Assembly: GCA_030407085.1 (NCBI GenBank)
Contig: CM059585.1
Span: 98,054,501 to 98,118,500, forward strand
DNA: 64,000 nucleotides
Direction: 5' to 3'
DNA from: Trichopria drosophilae
Taxonomy: Eukaryota > Arthropoda > Insecta > Hymenoptera > Diapriidae
The notes below the pieces were generated by a model. It saw nothing but the letters and a program-made list of their open reading frames with translations. It searched no databases and was not told the origin of the DNA. Made by a program: the position numbers and the translations under genes. This document shows, piece after piece, positions 32,818 through 43,236 of the stretch. Each line of letters starts with the position of its first letter. Position 1 is the stretch's first letter.

Positions 32818-35317
32818 TCCTTTAATAATATAAACATAATTTTCATAATAATTTTTATAAATAATATTTAAGGGTTTAATATTACATTTATTTGTACAAA
32901 TAAAATATCAAAATTTGTTCAATTTTCAGTTGTAATATCCCGAGACCTTCAAAATTATCGGAATATTTCCCGATAGCTTTGGTGCAAACAAGTGAATATG
33001 TCAAGTCAAAACTTAAGATATTTATTTGTTCGCAGGAAAGTTAGAGGGAAATATTGCGATTAATTTTGAAAGTCGAGAGGTATTGGCGGATTATTTTTTG
33101 TGACCGGTATTTGAGGTTACAGCTGAGCAAATAGGAGAGACGAATATATGAATTTAGAAGTTTTAACAAATGAGTAGCGAGTATGCAATTTTCGAATGCA
33201 ATTTCAAGGAGCTGCCGTGGAATTTCCAGTATAATTTTAAACAAATGACCATAGAACCCTTTGAATATCGCGCTTTGATTGGCGGAAATCCTGTCGCGAA
33301 AAATAATCCGCATTATTGTTCATTTTAATTGTATATGAGTAATTCCACCCAACTTTTAACTTTTCAAAATCAACAAAAATTATTTTAGTGGTACACTATA
33401 AATGGGGCATATTTTTTGGCTTTTACAGCACTTCAAGGGTAAGAAAGAGTTGGCGTAACTCGTTTTTTAATAAAGTTGCATAAAGTTGAATAAAGTCAAA
33501 GTTGAAACTAAACAATAGCCTAATGATCGATGCAGGTGTACTTATATTATATATCTTATAGTTTTTATATTCAAAGATAAGGTACTTGTTACGAGAAATA
33601 CAGTGTTTTACTCATTATTTATTATCGCTAATAAAAAAATTTTAGAATTACATTTTTCCAAGTTTTATTATGGGAGTCTAAAAACATCATCCGAAGAGGT
33701 AGTAATCTATGTTTAAAACAGTAAATTAAAAATGATTGAATCGATTTTTTAACATTTGTGCTAAAGCCCAAATAAAGGTAATTCTAACCTCTTTATACGA
33801 GCTACTAAAAATGAGATCATATAAAGTGGTTAGAATTGCGCCCGAATTTTGAAAATTTGATTCACTACTTTTTTTAATGTAGATTATTACCTTATCGGGT
33901 GATGACTCTAGAAACCCCTTAAATAGCTATTTTCAGCCTGGAAAAATGCTCGTGTATTTCTTAGAATGTTTGCCTCCTATTATAAGCTGTAAAAAATGTT
34001 CATTCCATTATTCCGTTTCTTGAAAAGTTATAGCAGTTTAATTGAAAACAAATTTCATATCTTCACTACTATAGCAGCAATATTTGACGGATTTGGAACT
34101 GATATTAAATGATATAAAACCGACTTTAACGTACGGTGTTCCTCTAATTAAACATACTAACTTATATTTTATTGTATTATTGTATGAAATATATCATGGG
34201 ATAGGACTTAAACCACTCACCCTCACGAAAATTAAAAGTTCAAGAGATATGCCCGGATATGTTTATTACAGTTGTCAACGATTGTATTTTGTGTAATAAA
34301 AAGTTTCTTTAAGATATCCAAGCAATCGCCTGACGTAAAATAAACTGAATTTTCAGAATATTTTATTACATTTTTCAAAAAAATCTAACCGTGAAAACGT
34401 ATATTTGATTATTTCCAAAAAATATGTACTTTTAAAATTGTTTTTTTTTCACATTGAAATAATTTCAGAATTCTTTTTTGAAGTAAAGAAATCGTATCCT
34501 CGAGACTGGAACTTTAAATTGTGCATATTAGTTTAAAATAAAGCTATAAGTATCCAAAATGGCGGCTAAAACACGACAAAATCAGAAAAAGATTCAAGAA
34601 TTTTGTATTTGAAAATGCTAGACTTTCAGAAAGAAAAGGTTGCTGAACAAAAAATTCCTAAAATTGATCGAAGAATGCGCTGAAACCTTGTTCACTTTTT
34701 AAAATTCAGAAATCCCAAAAAACAATTTGAAAAATGCATGTGTTTTTGAAAATAATTGTATATAATTTTTCACTGTTGAATTTTTTTTAAATCTAACAAA
34801 ATTTTCGGGAAGTTCAGTTAATTTTATATGACGAAAAAAACATCCTCCGTTAAGAATACCATTAAAAAATGTAATTCCTCGGAATTGATCATAAATAAAA
34901 ACGATAATCACAACTAAGTAAAATCATGACAGATTTTAAAAACCAAAATCCTTACATCTTTTTATCAGTGTCGATAAAGATTACATCACAGTAACCATGA
35001 ATATGTCAGAATATATTTCGAAAATGGAACACATATTTTCTGACGTTCTTCCGTATGAGATCTCTAAGTTTGAATACAATGCTAGTATAACGAAAAACAT
35101 CAATAGCATGGCATAACAACAAACTTATAAATGGAACATAAATCGTTGTAGAAAATAAACACACAACTAAGAATCTAATACTCGGTAAATTAATTATTGG
35201 ATACTTTGAATTTATCCACGATCCGAGTCATGAAATATTAAGTCATCCTCATTAAATTAAGATGATTCTTTTTCTTCTGACGTTTCGACCTCACATGATG
35301 TCATCTTCAGATACTAC
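32818..35317. other. AT-rich DNA without a recognised gene
   Basis: TTTAATAATATAAACATA directly after U1 matches copy 1. Beyond it I find only short ORFs (up to 90 codons). At 35265-35315, TTCTTCTGACGTTTCGACCT followed by TCATCTTCAG is a phrase common in insect LINE/SINE tails and may be a fragment of one. Confidence 0.45.
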
Positions 35318-35837
35318 AAAAATTGTATATTTATCAAAACATAGTACATTATTTTACAGGAATAGAAAATTTTTACAATAAAACGGAGGAATTATAACCA
35401 CAAACCCAATATAAAGATGAACAATTAAAAAAACAGCAGAGAGAAAAGAACATGTTTTACTCCCGACGATTCGATCCAATACAAGTCAAAAAACAAGAGA
35501 AAACCCGGTTACACAGTAAAGACATTTTACCGAATTGTCAAATTGTATATTTATAGTGCCACGCATCATACATAGTGACTGATATAAAAGTGGACAACGA
35601 GACCATGTTGGTGTGTTTCATTGTATACGATTGTAAATAGACAAACTAGATGCCTTCGACCCGGGTGCCTACAATTTAGGCTAAATTCGTATTGCAGTTC
35701 CCTGACGAAAGGCTGATGCTTCCGGGAATATTCCCATTTTAACACTGCCAGGAAAGAAGGCGGCAGAGGGTAGTTCTAGCATCGTTAGGTTCGAGTAGTT
35801 TCTATACATATATTGTAACAATATCTTGTTCCTTAAA
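35318..35837 (-). repeat. Module Z, left arm of the cluster 2 palindrome
   Basis: About 520 bp matching the reverse complement of 37551-38068 almost base for base, including CGACTTGTATTGGATCAAAT versus one change here. It contains TATAAATATACAATTTGAC on the complementary strand. Inner end: ATATTGTAACAATATCTTGT, itself a short palindrome. Confidence 0.88.
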
Positions 35838-35839
35838 TA

Positions 35840-36254
35840 GGGTGAATATGCCAATGAATGGACGGTTAAGCATTTTTCACCATTTGATCGATTGTAACTT
35901 TTGAATTCTTTTATGAAAAATTAATTACAATACCACCATTAGAATCGTAAGACTCTGCTCTTTATGACCGTGTAGTTCAACCTTTGATTTTATTTAATTA
36001 TTAACCTCGTCTTCATACGTTTGTAAAAAAATCCGCTAAACCCCAATGAATAAAACTTTAAAACTTTGCTTTGATTTTACAAAATAATAAACACTGGAAG
36101 ATCAATAGTACTGTAAATATTGTTTTGAATGTTCAAAGAACATAAAAATATGTATTTTGTTCCATGTTGTGCATCATACATTTATAAGAAATAGAAATAT
36201 GTAGAAAATCGTCCATTCATTGGTATAGTCGTCCATTCATTGGCATATTCACCC
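35840..36254 (+). mobile_element. Module X, copy 3
   Basis: Same termini as the other X copies, flanked by TA. It is shorter (415 bp) because about 40 bp of the internal sequence is missing around 36050. The right end carries a duplicated GTCCATTCATTGG word. Confidence 0.85.
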
Positions 36255-36261
36255 TATATTA

Positions 36262-37088
36262 CTTCGAACCAGACCATAGGTCTGGCGAAGTATTGAATTT
36301 GGTCAGTTCCCGCCCAAAAATTACCCTATAATTTTTCGTCAAATGTCGACGCTTCAGACCCGAGGGACCCCAATTTAACAATAAAAAAATGGTGTCCGTT
36401 AGGTTGTACGTCCGTCCGCCCGTCCGTCCCTGGGCAAAATTTAGTATACGCGATATCTCGCGACTGGCAGGACGAATTTAAAAAATACAAACGGATTCTT
36501 GGCCAAACTTAGATCTGATTAGTTTTTGGAGACAATGCATACTAGATTATGGGAAGGTTTAACAAAAAAACGTTCAAAAAACACGTTTTTTCCATTTTTT
36601 AACAAAAAATACAAATCGTACAAAAAATGTTTCAAACAAAAAATGTAGAACATCGAATTCTCTACAAAAAAGGTTCTACTCAGTTCTTTGTAAAATCAAC
36701 GATAATGCCGTAAAAAGCAAATTAACATGAAATTAACATAAATTGTACATACACATATACAATGCATATGTATGTATATTATATACATTACATGAAAAAC
36801 AGAGACGCAGAGGAAGCAGGGGAGTGAGGCGGGTATCACGGGGGGGAGGGGGCATAAAAAAATATGTCCAGGGCGTGAAGAAAAACGTATTATTGTACTC
36901 GATCGCATGAACGGAAACCGAAGTATCCCACATATAAAAAATTTATTTCCTGCAACCCGACCTGTCAAAAACTCGACTAAACCGCGTTTTTTTAAGCATC
37001 AGTGTGAACAAGACATGCTCATTTTTCAGTGCTTCGGCTGACCTGCGGTCAGGGTTGAAGTTTTGAAAATGCTCATTTTCAATTTTAA
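36262..37088 (+). repeat. Module Y, copy 3, with a 200-bp insertion
   Basis: The same order of marks as copy 2, but the middle is interrupted at about 36716-36912 by foreign sequence with ACATATGTATGTATATTATA and a G-rich stretch (CACGGGGGGGAGGGGG). It forms the centre of the palindrome. Confidence 0.8.
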
Positions 37089-37092
37089 TATA

Positions 37093-37548
37093 GGGTGAAT
37101 ATGCCAATGAATGGACGACTACCAATGAATGGATGATTTTCTACATATTTCTATTTCTTATGAATGTATGATGCACAACATGCAACAAAATACATATTTT
37201 TATGTTCTTTGAACATTCAAATCAATATTTACAGTACTATTGATCTTCCAGTGTTTATTATTTTGTAAAATCAAAGCAAAGTTTTAAAGCGATCCAAAAC
37301 TGGTACTGAAAACGTCCCATTTGATTTAACCCGTATATTCATTGGGGTTTGGCGGATTTTTTTACAAACGTATGAAGACGAGGTTAATAATTAAATAAAA
37401 TTAAAGGTTGAACTACACGGTCATAAAGAGCAAAGTCTAGCGATTCTAATGGTGGTATCATAATTAAATTTTCATAAAAGAATTCAAAAGTTACAATTGA
37501 TCAAAGTGTGAAAAATGCTTAACCGTCCAATCATTGGCATATTCACCC
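37093..37548 (-). mobile_element. Module X, copy 4 (inverted)
   Basis: Inverted partner of copy 3, TA-flanked, 456 bp. It joins module Z through TTTAAGGAACAAGATATTG. Confidence 0.85.
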
Positions 37549-37550
37549 TA

Positions 37551-38068
37551 TTTAAGGAACAAGATATTGTTACAATATATGTATAGAAACTACTCGAACC
37601 TAACGATGCTAGAACTACCCTCTGCCGCCTTCTTTCCTGGCAGTGTTAAAATGGGAATATTCCCGGAAGCATCAGCCTTTCGTCAGGGAACTGCAATACG
37701 AATTTAGCCTAAATTGTAGGCACCCGGGTCGAAGGCATCTAGTTTGTCTATTTACAATCGTATACAATGAAACACACCAACATGGTCTCGTTGTCCACTT
37801 TTATATCAGTCACTATGTATGATGCGTGGCACTATAAATATACAATTTGACAATTCGGTAAAATGTCTTTACTGTGTAACCGGGTTTTCTCTTGTTTTTT
37901 GACTTGTATTGGATCAAATCGTCGGGAGTAAAACATGTTCTTTTCTCTCTGCTGTTTTTTTAATTGTTCATCTTTATATTGGGTTTGTGGTTATAATTCC
38001 TCCGTTTTATTGTAAAAATTTTCTATTCCTGTAAAATAATGTACTATGTTTTGATAAATATACAAATT
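37551..38068 (+). repeat. Module Z, right arm of the cluster 2 palindrome
   Basis: Inverted partner of 35318-35837. The match ends at GATAAATATACAAATTGTGA near 38070; beyond that the flanks differ. Confidence 0.88.
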
Positions 38069-38385
38069 GTGAGTCTTTTTCTACCTGGTCACAAATGACA
38101 TAAAAATTAAGAAATGTACGAGATTCGCAATATCTCTGCGGTTAAGTCGACGAATTTACTTCACCTATAAAAACTGGTGGAGGATCCGTTCTCATTTCAA
38201 GATGCTTTGCTGCCCAAAATTTAGGAATCTTGTGAATATTGAAATAATTTCAATTCAATTCAATTATTTTTATTATGGCTTGCGGGGAAACCTCTTTTGC
38301 CAACCATTGCACAGATCATTCAAAATAACTTAACTATTTCTTAGACTTATATACTAATAAATAAAAAGATTATTATAAACTTAAT
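38069..38385. other. AT-rich DNA, nothing recognised
   Basis: Contains a short AATTCAATTCAATTCAATTA run at about 38250 and no ORF of note. Confidence 0.5.
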
Positions 38386-38387
38386 TA

Positions 38388-39334
38388 GGGGAAGTGCGCC
38401 GGTTATGGGCACTGCCCGGTTGTGGGCACCTCCTCCCAAATTGGGTCAAGAAGAATACGGCACTGAACTGAGTATTGTAAAACTTGTGTTGACATTACGC
38501 AGCTTTCGTGTTAATACCGTAAGAATAATATATATTTCCGTCGTAGCAGCGAGCATAATAAAACTGAGCTGAAATAAATAAACAGAAAAGTAATGGTATA
38601 CCGTTTTCAAAGTGATATAAATCATTATGAATTGTTTCAAAGCGGTAAGTATTTAATTTTTTGTACAGTGTGATCATTATATTTTGTGATTTGATGTCGA
38701 TTTTAATAAACATTTTTTAATCACATAATTTATTGGCGTTTTAAATAATCACTGCCATTTCCGGTTATGGACACTTTCATGTAATCGGTGGTGGGCACCC
38801 TTGTTTTCTCTCATTTAATGCTTGTTTGGTTCAGAAACGTAGCGCTATCGTTGTTTACATTGACCTAACGTTCTTATATTACTTTGATGAATTATTAATG
38901 AATTGAATACAATGAATGTTGTCGAGAGGTGCATTTGAAGTGCGCTGAACATGCACGAATTGTGATTCTGATTTGAAAGATTAGTGAATGACTAATGTGA
39001 AAATGTGTTGTGTTCTTTTTGTCAGCCGAGGCTTTAAAGTAAATAAATTTTTATTTTCTTATTATTTCTGGTGGTTTTCTTTCATATTTTTCCATTTTCA
39101 CCAGATTTTTCAAGGATGCCCACAACCGGGTACAAATATTTTTTGTGTAAAAAATCGTCACTTCACTAAATGTATGATAAAATTCTTCTTTTACAAGGAA
39201 TCAATTTAATTCTTTTACAGGAGTTAGTTATGGTATCTAGCTTTCCACTGATACACATATATCTGCATAATATAAATATTGTCAAAAATTATTCATTAAA
39301 AACCAAAGGATACCCACCACCGGAGCTCTTCCCC
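38388..39334. mobile_element. TA-flanked inverted-repeat element with GGTTGTGGGCAC subterminal repeats
   Basis: Left end GGGGAAGTGCGCCGGTTATG, right end ending GGAGCTCTTCCCC, both flanked by TA (38386-38387 and 39335-39336), total 947 bp. The word CCGGTT(A/G)TGGGCAC recurs at about 38396, 38415, 38760, 38791 and, inverted, 39117 and 39310. This suggests repeated transposase-binding sites. No transposase frame was recognised. The overall plan resembles element B, although the words differ. Confidence 0.75.
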
Positions 39335-39904
39335 TACAGTAAAATAGGATATAAAAGACATTAAGACGCCTGTAGCCGGATTCTGTAACTCGTTACGTTT
39401 ATAACGATTTGGTACGTTATGATAACGATAGCGACATTGGTCGTTAAAGAGTAACGACAACGTTAATTGTATCGACAGTGCATAAGATGCATACACACTG
39501 ACTGTATTACGAGTGAAGTACAATATGTACATAGACGGTAAGTACAAAATATTCAAATCAGCACACTTTGCCAACTTAAAAACGATTTTCGGTGTGCAGT
39601 TCTACCGTTCCGGCGTTTCTACCGATACGATGTTCCGTGCAAGCTATGGATATGTGTATGTACACGTGTACATATGCATACGTGATATGTATACAAGATT
39701 TGTCGTCTTTTACTGATGTCTCCATGCAATTTCTGATGGACTGAAATTTTGACGCTGTCATACTCATGTCAGAATTACATAAAAAGGGACGTCTCAGAGC
39801 CAATGAAATTTTAACTAGGTGTATAATTGGATTTTATACAAGTGAGCTTTCAAAAGTGACGCTCCTAGCCCTGTATAACATTATAATGTTATCTTTCTTT
39901 TTTT

Positions 39905-40060
39905 AACTCCGTGCGCTAAGTGCTCACTTAGCACACTGTTTTCCGTGTGCAAAGTAGAACATTCGTGCACCGTGCGCTAAGTATTTACTATGGCACCCTC
40001 GCTACGCTCGGGCGCCAACTCCGCTCGTGCGCGAATCACCTACTTAGCGCACTTGTATCG
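39905..40060. repeat. GTGCGCTAAGT palindromic repeat with CGCTACGCTCG words
   Basis: CCGTGCGCTAAGTGCTCACT followed by TAGCACAC, later GTGCGCTAAGTATTTAC, and at the end CTTAGCGCACTTG. Between these lies the GC-rich phrase CCCTCGCTACGCTCGGGCGC followed by CTCCGCTCGTGCGCG. The alternating sense and antisense words resemble the GTGCGTAAA repeats elsewhere in the window. Confidence 0.65.
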
Positions 40061-40079
40061 TAATGTACTATTACATTAC

Positions 40080-40307
40080 CTTGATTTCAGGTGCTATACC
40101 AGTTCCTCGTTCATTTATCAATAAATGTCTTACTGCATTATGTACAAATAGTACAGTATTCGGTGTTAAACGGAAGCAGTCTATAAATTCATCTTCTGAG
40201 AGATCAAATGGATTTTGGGCATCTCTGAGCAACCTCCTTTCAATACGTTGCTCTGTTCGACGCATTCTCTCAAAAAGGAACACAAGATCCCACATCAGAT
40301 ATTCCAT
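40080..40307 (-). CDS. PIF/Harbinger transposase, N-terminal exon fragment
   Basis: Encodes about 76 residues including RRLLRDAQNPFDLSEDEFID, then FRLTPNTVLFVHNAVRHLL. This matches the N-terminal region of Harbinger/HARBI1-type DDE transposases (the 'R..NPFD..s...F...fRl....v..l...i...l' pattern) that precedes the catalytic core. After GAAATCAAG a GTAATG donor at 40079 explains why the frame closes four codons later. No downstream exon with catalytic residues is present in the element, so it cannot transpose itself. Confidence 0.75.
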
Positions 40308-41032
40308 TGCACTAAAAACAGTTCAAACACTACATACAGTCCAAATCACAACACTGATGAAGCGTTTCTCAACAAGAGTTCAAAACAGTTTTACAGGTTA
40401 TGTCTGTAGTATACATGTATACAAGTGCACGTATATATATTATCATGAATCAACACCACCTACAAACTGCTACATATAAATATATATGTATCTATTATAT
40501 ATACATTTACGTTAGATTTATTTACATTGCACTTGCAGATTTCGTTATACAATATATATTTATGCACGTATTTATGCTCACGCCGTTGTAACGATAAGTC
40601 GATATTATCTAACATATATAACGAGGGGTATCATACCCCTCAGTATATCTTTGACACATAGCGACATCTAAGCGTCATTTATCGGTTTTAATGAGTAACG
40701 AAACAACCGTAATTATCGTTATATTGCGATTCCTTGAGATAACGATCGGAAAATAGTTGTTATGAGTCATAACGACAACGTTAAAAGTTACAAAATGCGG
40801 AATTTCATCGTTATCGCAAAAAATGATTGTTAAACTGACCGATGCTGACCGACATTGGTCGTTATAAATACCGTAACGACACCTTAACGACATAAAATGA
40901 ACCATAACGAGTTACAGAATCCGGCTACTGGCACGATTACAAAGTTAGCGATTACGAACGATGCCATTCGCAAAAAGATGTATAATATGCATAAAGGTAT
41001 GTAAGTGCCAGTGGAAACGGACTGAGATAACA

Positions 41033-41062
41033 TAATAATAATAATAATAATAAAGATTAATA
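41033..41062 (+). repeat. (ATA)n microsatellite
   Basis: An AATAATAATAATAATAATAA run. Similar, shorter ATA runs lie at 41080-41100 and 41265-41290. Confidence 0.85.
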
Positions 41063-41069
41063 AACATTA

Positions 41070-41870
41070 ATAAATCACAAGATTAATAATAATAAACAAG
41101 AATTGAACTCAGTACCGACACTGCGATCACATTACCTCATGGTTTGAGGCGTGGTTGCAGTGACATTTCACGCTAATCTGGTAGAGATTTAAGCAAAAAA
41201 ATTTCTCATTTTTCGAACAGATTGAGCGACATAAGAAACCAATGTTGTTGTTTAAGTTATTATTAAAATGATAATAATAACAATAACAATAGCACTTGTA
41301 TAGTGCAGCTTACCATTACCTCGAGCAATATTGAACAGTGGGTTGTGGTAAAACAAGACAAGAAATGCACATCAAGAAATATAACAAAGGAGAAGAAAAG
41401 TATACCTGGCGAGGTTGTTGCACCATTCTTGAATTTGGTGCTTAGGATGGTGGTCATACGATCATGACATAAGGGGGACGCGGCAAGCTTACATCATGGT
41501 ATAAGTAACAAGGTATATTAAAGCGCATGCCAGGGAATGGTTTTCCTGTTTTCAACCAATTGCAGAGTTCGAGAATGGGAATTTTATGTTTTCTCGAAAT
41601 CTGCGATTGGTTATATTCACCAGCAGCCTACTGCGCACTCGGTCTTTGGTATACTTTGTTTCTTACATCATGGCTTGTATTAGCCTAGGTCGTCAGATAA
41701 ACCAGTGGAATTGAATGCCACTGAATCTCTTTCCTAGTGGCCATACTGCTTGACAGGGGGGAAGTGGTAATATCCGATTGAGGTATCGTATGGTAGTGGC
41801 TCGTAAGATGACTTCCAGCAGCGGGTGGTTTTCTCATACTTGCACCGTTCTGATGCTACAACCGACATGT
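41070..41870. other. No gene recognised
   Basis: Moderately GC-rich sequence with no convincing ORF. GCTTACATCATGG at 41489 and TTCTTACATCATGGCTTG at 41663 recur in part, so this may be another decayed element. Confidence 0.4.
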
Positions 41871-41872
41871 AA

Positions 41873-42031
41873 TAGCAGACGCCTCCTATTGCAGGGGCCA
41901 AGAACTTCCTCGACTAAGGCGGTAGCGCTGCGGTAGCAGACGCTTCCCATTGCAGGGGTCAAGATCTCCTTCGACTAAGACGGTAGCGCTGCAGTAGCAG
42001 ACGCCTCCAATTGCAGGGACCAACATATTCC
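41873..42031 (+). repeat. 61-bp minisatellite, 2.6 units
   Basis: Units start at 41873, 41934 and 41995 with TAGCAGACGCCTCC(T/A)ATTG and end with GGTAGCGCTGCGG. The period is exactly 61 bp. Two short minus-strand ORFs over it (41886-42147) reflect the repeat. Confidence 0.92.
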
Positions 42032-42462
42032 ATATCCAATAATATACATTCCTTTTGTGCATAGTCACTATACGTATACCAGCCCGGAAGGGCCGAAAAC
42101 ATGCGCGTGGATGCTCGTAGAGAGACATCTCCCATTTTAGGGACCATTGACTTAAAGAACTAAAGAATAAAGCACAACATACACTGGCGTGGGTGCGCTA
42201 GTCTAGCCACCTGCCATTTTAGGGAACGGCGACAGGAGATAATTAACCATAATTAATCTATTATTGTAATTTGCTATTAAGCCTGACAGGGTAATATGCC
42301 AAGGCGTGGGTGCTCCGGTTGAGTCACCTCCTATGTAAGGGAACATTCAATTACCCCAAGGACATGTAGTTTATTACTCAACAAACATTATATAATAGCC
42401 CGGCAGGGCGGTGAGCAAAAGCGTGGGTGCTCCGATTGAGACACCTCCCATGTGAGGGAAAA

Positions 42463-42552
42463 TTAACCCCCCTGTGCGCCAGGACCAGTACACTCGTCCA
42501 AACTACATTGTTCCCTTATGGGAAAAGAAAAACTGGTGCACAGGAAGGTTAA
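42463..42552. mobile_element. 90-bp palindromic element bounded by TTAA
   Basis: TTAACCCCCCTGTGCGCCAG at the left is mirrored by CTGGTGCACAGGAAGGTTAA at the right. TTAA at both ends fits the target duplication of piggyBac- or Kolobok-type insertion, though so small an element has no coding part. Confidence 0.6.
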
Positions 42553-42554
42553 AC

Positions 42555-42855
42555 TACTGTAAGGAAGTAGTATTTTTCGATACATGTGATTAAATAGGCC
42601 GGTGTGTAAAATCGAATTCCTACGCATGCGTGTCGAACGATATTTTTCGATATACTATGCGTAAAATTTGTGCGCCGTTTTTTGTGGGTCAATTATGATG
42701 TTACGTGTGATGACCGCGGCGCACGAGTGCCCGGCGCAGCCGGGCAGCACAAGAGAGCCCCGGTCAGCAGTAGTGCGTAAAATCGTATTTTACGCACTAA
42801 AAACGGTGCGTAAAATCAAATTTTACGCATAGTATATCGAAAAGTAATTTATTAC
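42555..42855. repeat. GTGCGTAAAAT palindromic repeat with GC-rich core
   Basis: GTATTTTTCGATAC and its complement TATCGAAAA bracket the block. Inside, GTGCGTAAAATCG and CGATTTTACGCAC alternate. The core GATGACCGCGGCGCACGAGT, then GCCCGGCGCAGCCGGGCAGC, then GCCCCGGTCAGCAG is GC-rich and hairpin-forming. 48740-49030 is a close copy (near 90% by eye), and 49030-49275 is a more diverged second unit. Confidence 0.8.
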
Positions 42856-43236
42856 TTATTATCGTATATATCAGCCCGGCAGGGCACTGTGCAAAATCCC
42901 GGGTGCTCAAGTTGAGATAACTCGCACGCGAGGGAACATTACATTATTGTAAGGAGAAGTAATTTATTAGTCATTACCATCTATATGAGCCCCGCAGGGC
43001 GCTGTGAAAAAGCGTGGGAGCTCTGGTTGAAACACCTCCCATGTAAGGGAACAATGGTTTAATTATATGTATCTCATTAACTCACCAAGTTGCGATGTGA
43101 ACCCCCTGGCGTCCCAGCTCTGACTGCACATTGCCGGGCGCTAGCAAGACCAACGCACATCATGGAACTGGGAGGGATCCCCTTCTACTACAGAAATATT
43201 ATTCGACTATATTTTTTGTGTTAATTTTCTTTACTT

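Larger units (their letters stand above)
39373..40927 (-). mobile_element. PIF/Harbinger-like transposon, internally deleted
   Basis: Terminal inverted repeats TAGCCGGATTCTGTAACTCG... pair with ...CGAGTTACAGAATCCGGCTA, continuing inward as an array of TAACGAC / GTCGTTA words. Both ends are flanked by CTG (39370-39372 and 40928-40930), a 3-bp duplication of the length this superfamily makes, though TWA is usual. Inside, on the minus strand, is one transposase exon (40080-40307). The rest of the transposase is absent, and the interior at 39905-40060 is instead filled by GTGCGCTAAG / CTTAGCGCAC palindromic sequence. Confidence 0.8.
42078..43060 (+). repeat. Array of about 110-bp 'AGCCCGGCAGGGC ... 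GCGTGGGTGCTC' units
   Basis: Six diverged units start near 42080, 42180, 42280, 42398, 42872 and 42988. Each has AGCCCGGCAGGGC (missing in the second), then GCGTGGGTGCTC(C)GGTTGA, CACCTCCCATGTAAGGGAAC and an AT-rich spacer with TAATTTATTA. Between units 4 and 5 the array is interrupted by the elements at 42463-42552 and 42555-42855. No ORF spans it. The origin is unknown to me. Confidence 0.85.
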
